DNA of 64,000 nucleotides, taken from Lewinellaceae bacterium (GTDB lineage Bacteria > Bacteroidota > Bacteroidia > Chitinophagales > Saprospiraceae). Below are positions 32,088 to 42,250 of the stretch, piece by piece. The position numbers and the translations under genes were made by a program. The DNA is taken from positions 330,501 to 394,500 of the forward strand of contig JACJYI010000006.1 in assembly GCA_020636225.1 (NCBI GenBank), written 5' to 3'. Within the stretch, counting starts at the first letter, position 1; each line of letters begins with the position of its first letter. The notes under the pieces were generated by a model. It was given only the letters and a program-made list of their open reading frames with translations. It had not been told where the DNA came from and searched no databases.

Positions 32088-32582
32088 TTAAACGTTCGCA
32101 CCCAGCTCCTCCACCAGCTTCCGGATCAGCGACACCTGACCCAGATGGTAGTAGCTGTGTTCGATGATGCCTTCGATGTTCCGACGGTAGGTTCCGTACT
32201 TCTCATCCACGAAGGTGCTGTCCAATTGCTCCTCGCTCAGTTGCTCCACGGCTACGGCAAAGGCCTCCGCATCGCGATACAGGGCCTGACGCAGGGCATT
32301 CCAGGCTTCCTCGGTGTCCATTTCAGGCAGGTCAAAACTGTATCGGTCCCGGATGACCAGATCGCCACCCCGCAGGACGTTCAGCACCCCTGCGATGTAA
32401 TAATGGATATGATAGGTGAGCATGGCGATGCTGTTCAGGGAACCGATCAGGCGGGTGGCCTGTGACAGGGTCACTCCGGTGAGCCGGTCCTGGAAGTTGG
32501 TGTTGGCGATCCAGGTGCCGTTCAGGATGACCTCTCTGAATCGATTCGACAGTTGGTGTGCTGATTCCATAGTGCGGTTCAT
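32088..32582 (-). CDS. DinB-like four-helix metal-binding protein, 164 aa
   Basis: Helical protein of the DinB/YfiT-like superfamily. Potential metal ligands are His58 and His60 (TYHIHYY) and His142 and His146 (EHSYYHLGQ), close to the usual His triad of the fold. Phrases such as SLNSIAMLTYHIHYYIAGVL and GTYRRNIEGIIEHSYYHLGQ are typical. Family members are thiol-S-transferase-like or of unknown function; the damage-inducible name is historical. The start is ATG 32582, with ATG 32570 as an alternative. The NTR-like gene follows within 10 nt, so the two are probably one operon despite different base composition. Confidence 0.8.
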   Translation of the reverse strand: MNRTMESAHQLSNRFREVILNGTWIANTNFQDRLTGVTLSQATRLIGSLNSIAMLTYHIHYYIAGVLNVLRGGDLVIRDRYSFDLPEMDTEEAWNALRQALYRDAEAFAVAVEQLSEEQLDSTFVDEKYGTYRRNIEGIIEHSYYHLGQVSLIRKLVEELGANV

Positions 32583-32747
32583 ATACAGGAAGGTGTTTCA
32601 TGATCAATAGAGGACCCCGGCCGAATGAAACCGATCCAGGCTCTTCGCATATTCCGCCATTCATCTTCTATCCGGCGGGGATGCCTTTCCTGCCGGGTGG
32701 ATCATTCGAACCGAACGATGGTACTGTTGCCATCGCAAGGTGGATGC

Positions 32748-35009
32748 CTATTCCTTTCGAATGACGACGTAGGCCTGTTCCCCCTTCAGGGTGGTCAGCT
32801 CCATTAGATAAATACCGGGATCGCCCGGAAGGTCCAATTCGAATGTTGCCGTATTTTCCAGTTGCCGGGATGCCACGATCTGCCCCAGACTGGAATAGAT
32901 CCGCACCACTGCCTGATCGCAGATGTGCCCCAGGTCAACCCATACGGATCTTCGGGTCGGGTTGGGATACACCCTCAGCGGAATTTCCGGGATATGCCCG
33001 GTGGTGCGCACCAAGGTCACCGGAATGCAGGCAGAGGTATCCTGGCAACCATTCTGGTTGATCACCACGGCATAGCTGCCTGTGGTTGTTGCTGTCCAGC
33101 TTTGGTCTGTGGCTCCTGGTACTGGTATCCATCCGTCCTCGCAATCCACCCATTGATACGTAGCATCCGTTGCGTTGGCTGTCAGGGTCGGTCCGTTGGT
33201 CATGACACTGGTATCTATCGGGTGAATGACCAGATCCAGGCGAAGTTCGATCGAGTCACAGCCGTGGGTGTCGGTCAGGACAAAGCTTGGTTGATCGGTA
33301 CTGGCCGTGTAGGTTATCCCATCGATCCAGACGAAGGAGTCACAAGCGGTATGGGCGTCGATGGCCAGCCATTGAGTGATGGAATCCCGATCCTTTCTGA
33401 ATGTCAATTGGGCCTCGTACAGGGAGTGAGGCACGAGGGAATCCACCGCATTGGACCCTTCGATGTAACCAGCCGGGTGGTTAAAGGGGCCATTCCCGGT
33501 GATCACGCCGCGACAGCCGATGGCAAAGTTCTGGGCGGTAGGTGGTCGTTGCACCACGATGGCGCCATTGGCTCCACTCGTACGCCGGACATCGCAGTTC
33601 CAGGCTACGGAATTGGCTGAAGACCATCCATGACCTGTGCCATAACTACCCCTGTTGTACAGTCCCAGGGCCCTTCCAGCACTCGGATAATTTCCGTAAT
33701 CATTGAAGTTGTCAAAGAGAAGTCCGGTGGTCCAGCGACGGTGTCCTTCGCTGGATGTGAACGGGTCAATGGAGGTGCAATGATGAAAGACAACACCGGC
33801 GACACTACTAGTGCCGTTGGATACAAATGCGTGTCGGCCCTCGGTCGCAACACATTTTGTGAACAGGGTATTCTGGACCGCATTACTGACACAGAAGTTA
33901 TACTTTTTTCCACCTGTGGTCGGGCCTTTCGGGGACAGGGCGCGGCAGTCCTCGACGGTCACATAGTTGGCCGTACGCATATCGATACCGGCAAACCAGA
34001 AATATCGGAACTCACACCCCTTTACCCAGGCGTTTTCCACCTGGGTCAGTCGGACCGCCGTCCGGGCATGGTGGTCATCATCCGGGTCGTCCGGATCGAA
34101 TTCGATGTCGATCCGCAGGTTCTCCAGGCCGATATGTTCGACCAATCCGTCGCGGTCATATCGGTAGATGTAGGATCGGGACAGGGTACTGTCGAGGGTA
34201 TTGAACACTGGGCTGTTGGTCACGACCGTGTCGCATTTGATCGCCGTGATCCGGGTGTTGAACAGGATGGGGAGGGAGCCTGGCGTCCAGCTGGCATCCG
34301 ACCCCGTTCCCCCGCCGTCAACGGCTTCCAGCCATGCTTCCGTGCAGGGATGATAAATGATGATGTTATCACCTGGTTTGTACAGACCGGGGTCAGCGAC
34401 CCGGAATTGCTGGTCACCCACGGCCACCAGCGGGCTGATGATATCCGTTTTTGTGCCCGGCACCATGCCGGCGAACTGGGTGGCATCCCCTCCCCCCATT
34501 TCCAGGATGATCCGGTCGGCTGGGGTATTGCCCAGTCCCAGGATATGTGTATTGGTCAGGGTATCACTGTCTCGGCCCGATCCCCGGAGGATCACTCCGG
34601 ATACAGGCATGCGCAGCGTACCATAGACCGGGTAGACACCCGGCCCCAGCAGCAAGGCCCCGCGAAATCCGTTCTGGTCCGGTGGCAGGGCACTGATCGA
34701 ATCGATGGCATTCTGGATATGGGTGGTGTTGTCACCGCTGATCGGTTGAATCATCAGCAGGGTGGGAACCTCCGGGATCGGGACACTCCCCCCGCGATAA
34801 CCGGCCCGGGAAAAGTCCGGAATACGGATCCCGCTGGATGGCTCGGGGGCATAGCTCAGTGCTCCGGTCTCCGGGTCCAGGTGAACCAGGTCGGATTGCC
34901 AGGTGCCCGTTTGGGCATGGGATCGTTCGGCAAGGCCTAACAGCCCCAGAAAGAGCCATGCCAGCATATACAGCGTCCACGGTCCGGATGGCCGGAAGAA
35001 ATTGCCCAT
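32748..35009 (-). CDS. T9SS type A right-handed beta-helix protein, 753 aa
   Basis: The signal peptide ends near SHAQ (residue 33). Residues about 90-520 read as a pectate-lyase-like right-handed beta-helix (GALLLGPGVYPVYGTLRMP, GVILRGSGRDSDT, LENLRIDIEF, VTVEDCRALSPKG, VFHHCTSIDPFTSSEGHR), often seen in polysaccharide lyases or adhesins. One GCDS module of the type repeated in the two genes at 35228-41690 follows (HTACDSFVW to HGCDSIELRL), then an Ig-like domain and a type A sorting domain (VYPNPTRRSVWVDL, GIYLMELTTLKGEQ). It is divergent from 35228. Enzymatic activity is possible, but no catalytic residues can be assigned. Confidence 0.85.
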   Translation of the reverse strand: MGNFFRPSGPWTLYMLAWLFLGLLGLAERSHAQTGTWQSDLVHLDPETGALSYAPEPSSGIRIPDFSRAGYRGGSVPIPEVPTLLMIQPISGDNTTHIQNAIDSISALPPDQNGFRGALLLGPGVYPVYGTLRMPVSGVILRGSGRDSDTLTNTHILGLGNTPADRIILEMGGGDATQFAGMVPGTKTDIISPLVAVGDQQFRVADPGLYKPGDNIIIYHPCTEAWLEAVDGGGTGSDASWTPGSLPILFNTRITAIKCDTVVTNSPVFNTLDSTLSRSYIYRYDRDGLVEHIGLENLRIDIEFDPDDPDDDHHARTAVRLTQVENAWVKGCEFRYFWFAGIDMRTANYVTVEDCRALSPKGPTTGGKKYNFCVSNAVQNTLFTKCVATEGRHAFVSNGTSSVAGVVFHHCTSIDPFTSSEGHRRWTTGLLFDNFNDYGNYPSAGRALGLYNRGSYGTGHGWSSANSVAWNCDVRRTSGANGAIVVQRPPTAQNFAIGCRGVITGNGPFNHPAGYIEGSNAVDSLVPHSLYEAQLTFRKDRDSITQWLAIDAHTACDSFVWIDGITYTASTDQPSFVLTDTHGCDSIELRLDLVIHPIDTSVMTNGPTLTANATDATYQWVDCEDGWIPVPGATDQSWTATTTGSYAVVINQNGCQDTSACIPVTLVRTTGHIPEIPLRVYPNPTRRSVWVDLGHICDQAVVRIYSSLGQIVASRQLENTATFELDLPGDPGIYLMELTTLKGEQAYVVIRKE

Positions 35010-35036
35010 AGTCAGTTCGTCAGTTGATTGCTCTGC

Positions 35037-35044
35037 CGAATATA
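35037..35044 (-). promoter_or_regulatory. Promoter-like box of the beta-helix gene
   Basis: Minus-strand TATATTCG, a TAnnTTYG match, 27 nt before ATG 35009. Confidence 0.35.
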
Positions 35045-35212
35045 GGGTACTTCTGATAACTTCGAAACGGGTCAGAACCCGGGAAACAAGCCAGGATGAT
35101 AACCGTCCGCCCGGTCAGGAAGGTTCTTCAAACCTCGTCACTGTCGCTTCGGGAAGGGCAGGATGGAACCTGAATTGTTCTTCCGGACCGTCTGGAAAAG
35201 CGATAGATGTTG

Positions 35213-35220
35213 TACTTTCA
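35213..35220 (+). promoter_or_regulatory. Promoter-like box 7 nt before the first GCDS-repeat gene
   Basis: TACTTTCA (TAnnTTYR) followed by 7 nt and ATG 35228. It overlaps the longer frame starting at 35207, supporting ATG 35228. Confidence 0.35.
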
Positions 35221-35227
35221 TTTCAAC

Positions 35228-38200
35228 ATGACTACAGTCTTTATCAGACGCTGTTTTCTCCTGGCTGTCGGACTCCTGCTGGCCACTACCAGTTTGGGAC
35301 AGTGCAACCAGAACTATATCTGGGCCGTCTGGAACAGCTTTACCGGCATGGAGGCCACTGGGACCATCTCCACCCCCAATGGTCCCATCTCCGTGAGCAT
35401 GACCACCAACTACACCTTTGATTCCACGCCGGACATCTACAACTATGGTGTCTTTGCTGCCTTCAACGATCCGCCACCAAACAGCACCGTACCCCGCACC
35501 ACCTGGGCCGCCGGCCCGGGCGGGGAGACCACCATGTGTTTTTCGGAGACGGTGACCAACCCTGTGTTGCTCCTCTCTTCCGTTGGCCAGGTGGGCATAC
35601 CTGTAACGCTTCAGTTTTCCCTGCCTTACGAGGTGGTCTTCGACGGGGGCGGCATGACCTGGGTGAACAACACCACCCTGATCGGGCAGGAGGGCTACGG
35701 GATCATCGTATTCCCGGGCGACTTCGACTGCGTGACCATCTATTCGTCCACCCCCGAGAACTATACCAACATCACCTGGGGCATCAATCCCCCTTTGTTC
35801 GAGGTCGAGATCGATGGCGATACCATCGCTTGCGTCAGTACCACGCTCACCGCATCGGGCGGCCTGAGCTACGAATGGGATGGCGGCCAGAACCCCAATT
35901 CTCCCAGCAATACATTTACCGAGACCGGCCTCTATGGCCTGACCGTCACCGATGCTGCCGGTTGTACCGTGGTCACCTCGGTGAATGTCACCATCTATCC
36001 GGAGCAGGAGGAATTTCTACAGGCATCGATCTGTGAAGGAGAGAGCTATGTCTTCGATGGCCAGTTTCTCGACCAACCGGGCTACTATGAGGCCTATCTC
36101 CAGACCTTCCAGGGGTGTGACAGTATCGTCGGCCTGCAACTGGATGTCTGGCCGGTGGACTATACCGACCTCATCATCACCATCTGCGAAGGGGAATTCT
36201 ACGAATTCGACCAGGACCTGCTCGATGTGTCCGGGTTCTATTCTGCCCAACTCCAGAACCAATATGGCTGTGACAGCCTGGTCAACCTGGAGCTGATCGT
36301 CCTGCCCACTTCGACCGAGGTCGTGGACATGACCATTTGCGACGGGGAGATCCTCGATTTCAACGGGCAGTTTCTCTCCGATCCCGGGATCTATTCCGCC
36401 CAACTGCAGAATCTCTTCGGTTGTGACAGTACCGTTATCCTCTCTCTCGAAGTATTGCCGCCCAGTGTCACAACCCTGGATATGGAGATCTGCAACGGCT
36501 CTTACGTCCTGTTCGACGGTGACACCCTCACACAGCCAGGTGTCTATCAGGCCGGTCTTCAAACCGGGGAGGGTTGTGACAGTACCGTTTTCCTGATTCT
36601 CGACGTTCTCCCCGCCACCTCATCGGTCGATTCAGCGTTCATCTGTGCGGGCGAGAACTACCTGTTTCAAGGCGACACGCTGACGCTACCAGGTGTCTAT
36701 CAGGCCAATCTTCAAACCGGTGAGGGTTGCGACAGCACGGTCTTCCTGACCCTGAACATCCTTCCGGCCACCTCATCCAAGGATTCAGTGTCCATCTGCG
36801 CTGGCGAGAGTTATCTCTTCCAGGGGGACACCCTGACCGCCTCAGGGACCTATACCGCCCTGCTGGTCAACCATGCCGGCTGCGACAGCCTGCTCACCCT
36901 GAGCCTGCAGGTCAACCCCGCACCGACCACCCCTTTGCAGGCCCAGATCTGTGCCGGACAATCCTATTCCTTCAACGGTCAGACCTTCACCAGCCCCGGA
37001 ATATATACCGCTAACCTGCAATCATCACTGGGCTGTGACAGTACCGTTGTCCTGACCCTCGATGTGGTGGCCGTCATCCAGGAGTCGCTGGATGCTGCCA
37101 TTTGTCCGGGTGAGGTCTACCCGTTTCATGGGGAAAGTCTTTCCACCCCGGGAATCTATGCCGATACACTCCTCTCTTCCGGAGGATGTGATTCCATCGT
37201 TTTGTTGACCCTGGCCATCCTGCCCAACCCGTCCACTGACCTCCAGGCGGAGATCTGCGACGGGGAGACCTACGACTTCCAGGGCGACCTCCTGACCGCC
37301 GCCGGTTCGTACACGGAGGTCCTCACCAGCTGGACCGGGTGCGATAGCACAGTGAACCTCTACCTGACGGTCCATCCCCAGGTCACCACTCCCGTCCAGG
37401 CCCAGATCTGCGCCGGCCAGACGTATTGGTTCAACGGACAATCTCTTTCCACCCCTGGCAGTTATACCGCCAATCTGCAGACCAGTGAGGGATGCGACAG
37501 CACTATCCAGCTGACCCTCTCCGTCGCGACCATCCTGACCACGGACCTGGACGCGGCCATCTGCGCGGGCGAGCAATATGCCTTCGGGGGCAACACCCTT
37601 TCCAATGCAGGAACCTATGCCGACACCCTGACCTCTTCCGGCGGATGCGATTCCCTGGTCACCCTCACCCTCACGGTCCATCCCATGTCGACAGAAGAGA
37701 CCTACCTGGAGACCTGCGCCGGGGCACCGGTCGTCTTTGAAGGGGACACCCTCACGGTCAGCGGAACCTACACCGCGCAGTTCCAGACGGTCAGCGGCTG
37801 TGATTCCACCGCCATCCTCTACCTCACCGTACATCCGGCCTATGACCAGATCGATATCGTCCAGGCCTGCGATGTGTACACCTGGCCGGTGAACGGACAG
37901 ACTTATACCCAGAGTACGGTCATCACCGATCAGGGGCAAACCGTGCACGGCTGCGATTCCAGCACACAGCTCATCCTCACCATTCACCCCTCCTGGAAGC
38001 AGGTGGACAGTGTGACCACGACCGATCCGAACTACCTGTGGCCGGTCAACCAATCCGTGTACACGCAAACGGGTACCTATGTTGCCAACGGCACGACTTC
38101 GGCTGGTTGCGATTCGGTGCACATCCTGCATCTGATCCTGCTCCGGACGGGCATCTACATCCCCACTGCCTTTTCGCCCAATAATGACGGGATCAACGAC

Positions 38201-38440
38201 CGGTTCACCATCTATGGTGGATCCGACCTGGTCCTCATCGAGTCCATGACCATCTACGACCGGTGGGGCAACAAGCTGGCCACCTATGCCGACCTCCCGC
38301 CGGGCAATCCGGAATACGGATGGGATGGGAAGAGCCGCGACCAGCCACTGGATCCGGGTGTCTATGTCTTTACCGGCATCCTGTTGATGTCGGATGAAAG
38401 CCAGCGGTTGGTGAAGGGGGAGGTGACGATCGTAAAATAG
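35228..38440 (+). CDS. T9SS type B protein with 14 GCDS repeats, copy 1 (1070 aa)
   Basis: ATG 35228 gives the signal peptide MTTVFIRRCFLLAVGLLLA. An N-terminal beta domain (about 25-210: NYIWAVWNSFTG, TFSLPYEVV-like strands) is followed by an Ig-like segment (TLTASGGLSYEWDGG) and then 14 tandem modules of about 47 residues. Each module reads roughly C-x-G-E-x-Y-x-F-x-G, then G-x-Y-x-A-x-L, then GCDS-x-V-x-L-x-L, with two cysteines likely forming a disulfide. The C-terminal about 90 residues are a type B (gliding-motility-associated) sorting domain: IPTAFSPNNDGINDRF, IYDRWGN, GWDGKS, GVYVFTG. Probably a rod-like cell-surface or matrix protein. The last 1046 nt match the next gene almost exactly. 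Confidence 0.9.
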   Translation: MTTVFIRRCFLLAVGLLLATTSLGQCNQNYIWAVWNSFTGMEATGTISTPNGPISVSMTTNYTFDSTPDIYNYGVFAAFNDPPPNSTVPRTTWAAGPGGETTMCFSETVTNPVLLLSSVGQVGIPVTLQFSLPYEVVFDGGGMTWVNNTTLIGQEGYGIIVFPGDFDCVTIYSSTPENYTNITWGINPPLFEVEIDGDTIACVSTTLTASGGLSYEWDGGQNPNSPSNTFTETGLYGLTVTDAAGCTVVTSVNVTIYPEQEEFLQASICEGESYVFDGQFLDQPGYYEAYLQTFQGCDSIVGLQLDVWPVDYTDLIITICEGEFYEFDQDLLDVSGFYSAQLQNQYGCDSLVNLELIVLPTSTEVVDMTICDGEILDFNGQFLSDPGIYSAQLQNLFGCDSTVILSLEVLPPSVTTLDMEICNGSYVLFDGDTLTQPGVYQAGLQTGEGCDSTVFLILDVLPATSSVDSAFICAGENYLFQGDTLTLPGVYQANLQTGEGCDSTVFLTLNILPATSSKDSVSICAGESYLFQGDTLTASGTYTALLVNHAGCDSLLTLSLQVNPAPTTPLQAQICAGQSYSFNGQTFTSPGIYTANLQSSLGCDSTVVLTLDVVAVIQESLDAAICPGEVYPFHGESLSTPGIYADTLLSSGGCDSIVLLTLAILPNPSTDLQAEICDGETYDFQGDLLTAAGSYTEVLTSWTGCDSTVNLYLTVHPQVTTPVQAQICAGQTYWFNGQSLSTPGSYTANLQTSEGCDSTIQLTLSVATILTTDLDAAICAGEQYAFGGNTLSNAGTYADTLTSSGGCDSLVTLTLTVHPMSTEETYLETCAGAPVVFEGDTLTVSGTYTAQFQTVSGCDSTAILYLTVHPAYDQIDIVQACDVYTWPVNGQTYTQSTVITDQGQTVHGCDSSTQLILTIHPSWKQVDSVTTTDPNYLWPVNQSVYTQTGTYVANGTTSAGCDSVHILHLILLRTGIYIPTAFSPNNDGINDRFTIYGGSDLVLIESMTIYDRWGNKLATYADLPPGNPEYGWDGKSRDQPLDPGVYVFTGILLMSDESQRLVKGEVTIVK

Positions 38441-38480
38441 CTTGGACAGAACCGTTCCACATGCTGACAAAACCGAAGAT

Positions 38481-41400
38481 TTGACCAAACATTCCTACAT
38501 CTTCATCCTGCTGCTGGCGTCCACCTTGACCAAGGGAACGAGCCAGTGTGCGGACTATGTCTGGACAACATGGAGCGACTTTACCGATTATTCGGCCATC
38601 GGAACCATCCAGACCTCCGATGGGCCGGTCCTCCTGTCGATGACGACCGACTATTCATTCGATTCCTACCCGTTCATTTTCAACTACAACTTATTCGACA
38701 ATTACCCCGGGTCATTGCCAGAAAATGCCATTTCCCCCTGTACCACCTGGTTTGACGGCCAGAACGGTGAAACGAACTTTTGTTTTTCCAAAACAGTAGA
38801 GGATCCCTACTTGCTGATTTCCACGCTCGGCAATATCAATACCCCGGTGACGATCACGTTTTCCCTGCCTTATGAGGTCATTTATGACGGAGGGGGGATG
38901 ATGTGGGTCAATGACACCACGATTACCGGACAGGAAGGGTATGGGATCATTAAATTCCCTGGAAGCGTAGATTGTGTACAGGCCCATTCCATTTCCCAGG
39001 AATGGTGTACCATTATCTCTTGGGGGATCCCGGATGACAACCCCCCGTTCGATATTGATTTTTCGGGGGATACGGTGGCTTGCGTTACCACTACAATCAC
39101 GGCCTCCGGCGGGCAGACATACAGCTGGAGCGGCGGGCAGAACCCGAATTCACCGACCAACCAATTTACCGAGAGTGGCAACTATACGGTCACGGTCACA
39201 GATGACAACGGATGCACCTCTGTCGGGGATGTGGAGATCATGCTCCACCCAGATTATGAAACCTCATTCCAGCAGGAGATCTGTTCGGGTGAAGGGTATA
39301 CGTTCAATGGGCAATACCTTACCCAGCCGGGTATCTATGAAGCCGTTTTCCCCACCGTAAATGACTGTGACAGTGTGGTGATGCTGCACCTCTTCCTCTA
39401 TCCAACACACACGGTCCAGACTGCGGCCACCATTTGTGAAGGGGAGACCTATCCATTCCAGAATGTGGATCTGGACGAAACCGGGTTGTACACCGCCGTC
39501 CTGCCGGACCAGAACGGGTGCGACAGCACCATTATCCTGGACCTGACCGTCGTCCAGGCTTCGACCGACATGGTGTACCAGGCCATCTGCCCGGGCGAGT
39601 CCTTCCTGTTCAACGGACAGGTCCTCTCCGATGCCGGCATCTATACAGCCGTCCTGACCAACACCTTCGGCTGCGACAGCACGATCATTCTGGATCTCGA
39701 TGTTCTGCCTTTTCTCATGTTCCCCATGGATGCAGAGATCTGCGCCGGGACGACCTACCCGTTCGGCGGAACGGACCTTTCCCTATCGGGCATATATCAG
39801 GACACATTTCCGGCCGTTGACGGATGTGACAGCATCTTTATCCTCAACTTGACCGTCCTGCCGGAACTTTCTTCGGCAACCACCATCTCGATTTGCGAGG
39901 GGGATTCCCTCCTGTTCGGGGGGGATACTCTGACCCAAACCGGGACCTATTCGTCGGTCTTCTCTTCATTCGGTGGGTGTGACAGCACGGTGGTACTCAA
40001 TCTGGTTGTCCAGGCCAATTCCTCTTTCCGCGACACTCTTTCCCTCTGCCAGGGGGAAACCACCGTGTTTATGGGCGATACACTCTCCGCACCGGGGACC
40101 TACACCGCTATGGCCATCAATCAGGCCGGATGTGACAGCCTCATCCATCTGGACCTTCTGGTTTGGAGTACGCCGTCGATTGCCCTCACGACCCAAATCT
40201 GCCCGGGGGGCAGCTACTCCTTCAACGGCCAAATCCTGACCAATCCCGGAACCTACACCGCCAATCTCCAGACCGTCCATGGCTGTGACAGCACGGTCAC
40301 CCTCACCCTGGATGTGCAGTCCATCATCCTAACCCAGGACGCCGCCGACATCTGCCCCGGTGAAACCTGGCTCTTTGGTGGCCAGGCACTTACCCAGCCC
40401 GGCACCTATTCAGACACCCTGGTGTCTATTGGCGGGTGCGATTCCATCAGTATTCTGGAACTGGGCCTGCTAACGATACCGCCGGGCATGGAATCCGGTG
40501 AGATCTGCTCCGGGGAGTCCCAGACATGGAACGGGCAGGTCCTGGACCAGGCTGGTACGTACAATGCCACATTGACCTCGGCCCAGGGCTGCGACAGCAC
40601 CAGTTCACTGACCCTCATTGTACATCCCACCTTTTCGATACCCGTCCAGGCACAGATCTGCACCGGCCAGACGTACTGGTTCAACGGACAATCCCTTTCC
40701 AACCCCGGCAGTTACACCGCCAACCTGCAGACCAGTGAGGGATGCGACAGCACCGTCCAGCTGACCCTCTCCATCGCGACCATCCTGACCACGGACCTGG
40801 ACGCGGCCATCTGCGCGGGCGAGCAATATGCCTTCGGGGGCAGCACCCTCTCCAGTGCGGGGACCTATGCCGACACCCTGACCTCATCCGGCGGATGCGA
40901 TTCACTGGTCACCCTGACCCTGACGGTCCATCCCGCGCAGTCAGCAGAGACCTACCTGGATATTTGCGCCGGGGCACCGGTCGTCTTTGAAGGGGATACC
41001 CTCACGGTCAGCGGAACCTACACCGCGCAGTTCCAGACGGTCAACGGCTGTGATTCCACCGCCATTCTGCACCTCACGGTGCATCCGGCCTATGATCAGA
41101 TCGATATCGTCCAGGCCTGTGATGTCTACACCTGGCCGGTGAACGGACAGACCTATAGCCAGAGCACGGTCATCACCGATCAGGGGCAAAGCGCGCACGG
41201 CTGCGATTCCAGCACACAGCTCATCCTCACCATTCACCCCTCCTGGAAGCAGGTGGACAGTGTGACCACGACCGATCCGAACTACCTGTGGCCGGTCAAC
41301 CAATCCGTGTACACGCAAACGGGTACCTATGTTGCCAACGGCACGACTTCGGCTGGTTGCGATTCGGTGCACATCCTGCATCTGATCCTGCTCCGGACGG

Positions 41401-41690
41401 GCATTTATATCCCCACCGCCTTCTCACCCAATAATGACGGGATCAACGACCGGTTTACCATTTATGGCGGATCCGACCTGGTCCTCATCGAGTCCATGAC
41501 CATCTACGACCGGTGGGGCAACAAGCTGGCCACCTATGCCGACCTCCCGCCGGGGAATCCGGAATACGGATGGGATGGCAAGAGCCGCGACCAGCCCCTG
41601 GATCCGGGTGTCTATGTCTTTACCGGCACCCTGCTGATGTCGGATGAAAGCCAGCGGTTGGTGAAGGGGGAAGTGACGGTGGTGAAGTGA
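38481..41690 (+). CDS. T9SS type B protein with 14 GCDS repeats, copy 2 (1069 aa)
   Basis: No in-frame ATG precedes the signal peptide. TTG 38481 gives LTKHSYIFILLLASTLTKG and is the best start; a TTG at 38442 would add 13 polar residues, and ATG 38461 is in another frame and stops after seven codons. Domain order equals copy 1: N-terminal beta domain, Ig-like domain, 14 modules with GCDS (the first reads DCDS) and a type B sorting domain. The N-terminal halves are clearly diverged while the last 1046 nt are nearly identical without net indels. The gene begins 40 nt after the previous stop, so the two are probably co-transcribed, perhaps with translational coupling given the weak start. Confidence 0.87.
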   Translation: MTKHSYIFILLLASTLTKGTSQCADYVWTTWSDFTDYSAIGTIQTSDGPVLLSMTTDYSFDSYPFIFNYNLFDNYPGSLPENAISPCTTWFDGQNGETNFCFSKTVEDPYLLISTLGNINTPVTITFSLPYEVIYDGGGMMWVNDTTITGQEGYGIIKFPGSVDCVQAHSISQEWCTIISWGIPDDNPPFDIDFSGDTVACVTTTITASGGQTYSWSGGQNPNSPTNQFTESGNYTVTVTDDNGCTSVGDVEIMLHPDYETSFQQEICSGEGYTFNGQYLTQPGIYEAVFPTVNDCDSVVMLHLFLYPTHTVQTAATICEGETYPFQNVDLDETGLYTAVLPDQNGCDSTIILDLTVVQASTDMVYQAICPGESFLFNGQVLSDAGIYTAVLTNTFGCDSTIILDLDVLPFLMFPMDAEICAGTTYPFGGTDLSLSGIYQDTFPAVDGCDSIFILNLTVLPELSSATTISICEGDSLLFGGDTLTQTGTYSSVFSSFGGCDSTVVLNLVVQANSSFRDTLSLCQGETTVFMGDTLSAPGTYTAMAINQAGCDSLIHLDLLVWSTPSIALTTQICPGGSYSFNGQILTNPGTYTANLQTVHGCDSTVTLTLDVQSIILTQDAADICPGETWLFGGQALTQPGTYSDTLVSIGGCDSISILELGLLTIPPGMESGEICSGESQTWNGQVLDQAGTYNATLTSAQGCDSTSSLTLIVHPTFSIPVQAQICTGQTYWFNGQSLSNPGSYTANLQTSEGCDSTVQLTLSIATILTTDLDAAICAGEQYAFGGSTLSSAGTYADTLTSSGGCDSLVTLTLTVHPAQSAETYLDICAGAPVVFEGDTLTVSGTYTAQFQTVNGCDSTAILHLTVHPAYDQIDIVQACDVYTWPVNGQTYSQSTVITDQGQSAHGCDSSTQLILTIHPSWKQVDSVTTTDPNYLWPVNQSVYTQTGTYVANGTTSAGCDSVHILHLILLRTGIYIPTAFSPNNDGINDRFTIYGGSDLVLIESMTIYDRWGNKLATYADLPPGNPEYGWDGKSRDQPLDPGVYVFTGTLLMSDESQRLVKGEVTVVK

Positions 41691-41805
41691 GGGAAGGAGG
41701 TTATGAGGTTATGAGTTTGGAGGGAAGGAGTGATTGAGTTATTTCGTTATTGGGTTACTACCTTCTGCAGTTATAATTTCGATATGTCGAAAGATCCAAG
41801 CCCTG

Positions 41806-42095
41806 AACCCTGAAGGGGTTCAATATGATAGCCCCGGGTGTTTTATCCGCCGAAGGAGGAAACCCGGGGTACCGTATCGGCGGGACGTTCAACCCTGAAG
41901 GGGTTGAAGAACTTCCAAACCCCATGAAAAATGAACACCCTTTGTAGGGAAGGAGTTTGTAGTGAAGGAGATCAACATCCGTTTCCTTGTAGGATCATCC
42001 ATAAAACGAATTTCGATTTTAGGATGGAAATGGTTAAAACCATTACCTGATGCAGAGTGGATCCTGTCCCCGGGGTTGAAACCCCGGGCTACAAC
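41806..42095. repeat. REP-like palindromes in a gene-free stretch
   Basis: Part of a 1.2-kb gap. It contains two CCCTGAAGGGGTT words, an inverted repeat CCCCGGGT/ACCCGGGG around 41833-41870, an AAATGGTTAAAACCATT palindrome near 42027 and CCCCGGGGTTGAAACCCCGGG near 42069. A plus-strand frame at 41962-42213 runs through these repeats and is not accepted as a gene. 41691-41805 shows nothing. Confidence 0.65.
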
Positions 42096-42250
42096 GTTTT
42101 CATTTAAAAAAGTGGGAAACAGACAGATGCAATCTGGTCATGATCGAACTTCCACGGCGCAATTCAACAACATTATCCTTGTATGTCTGGCTGTGAAGAA
42201 AATAACTATGTAGCCCCACATCTGTCCAAAATAATCCCAGATAAACTTGA

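Noticed and set aside
41962..42213. An 83-codon plus-strand frame
   Set aside because: It passes through REP-like palindromes (reading PGLKPRATTF), with no initiation context or family features.
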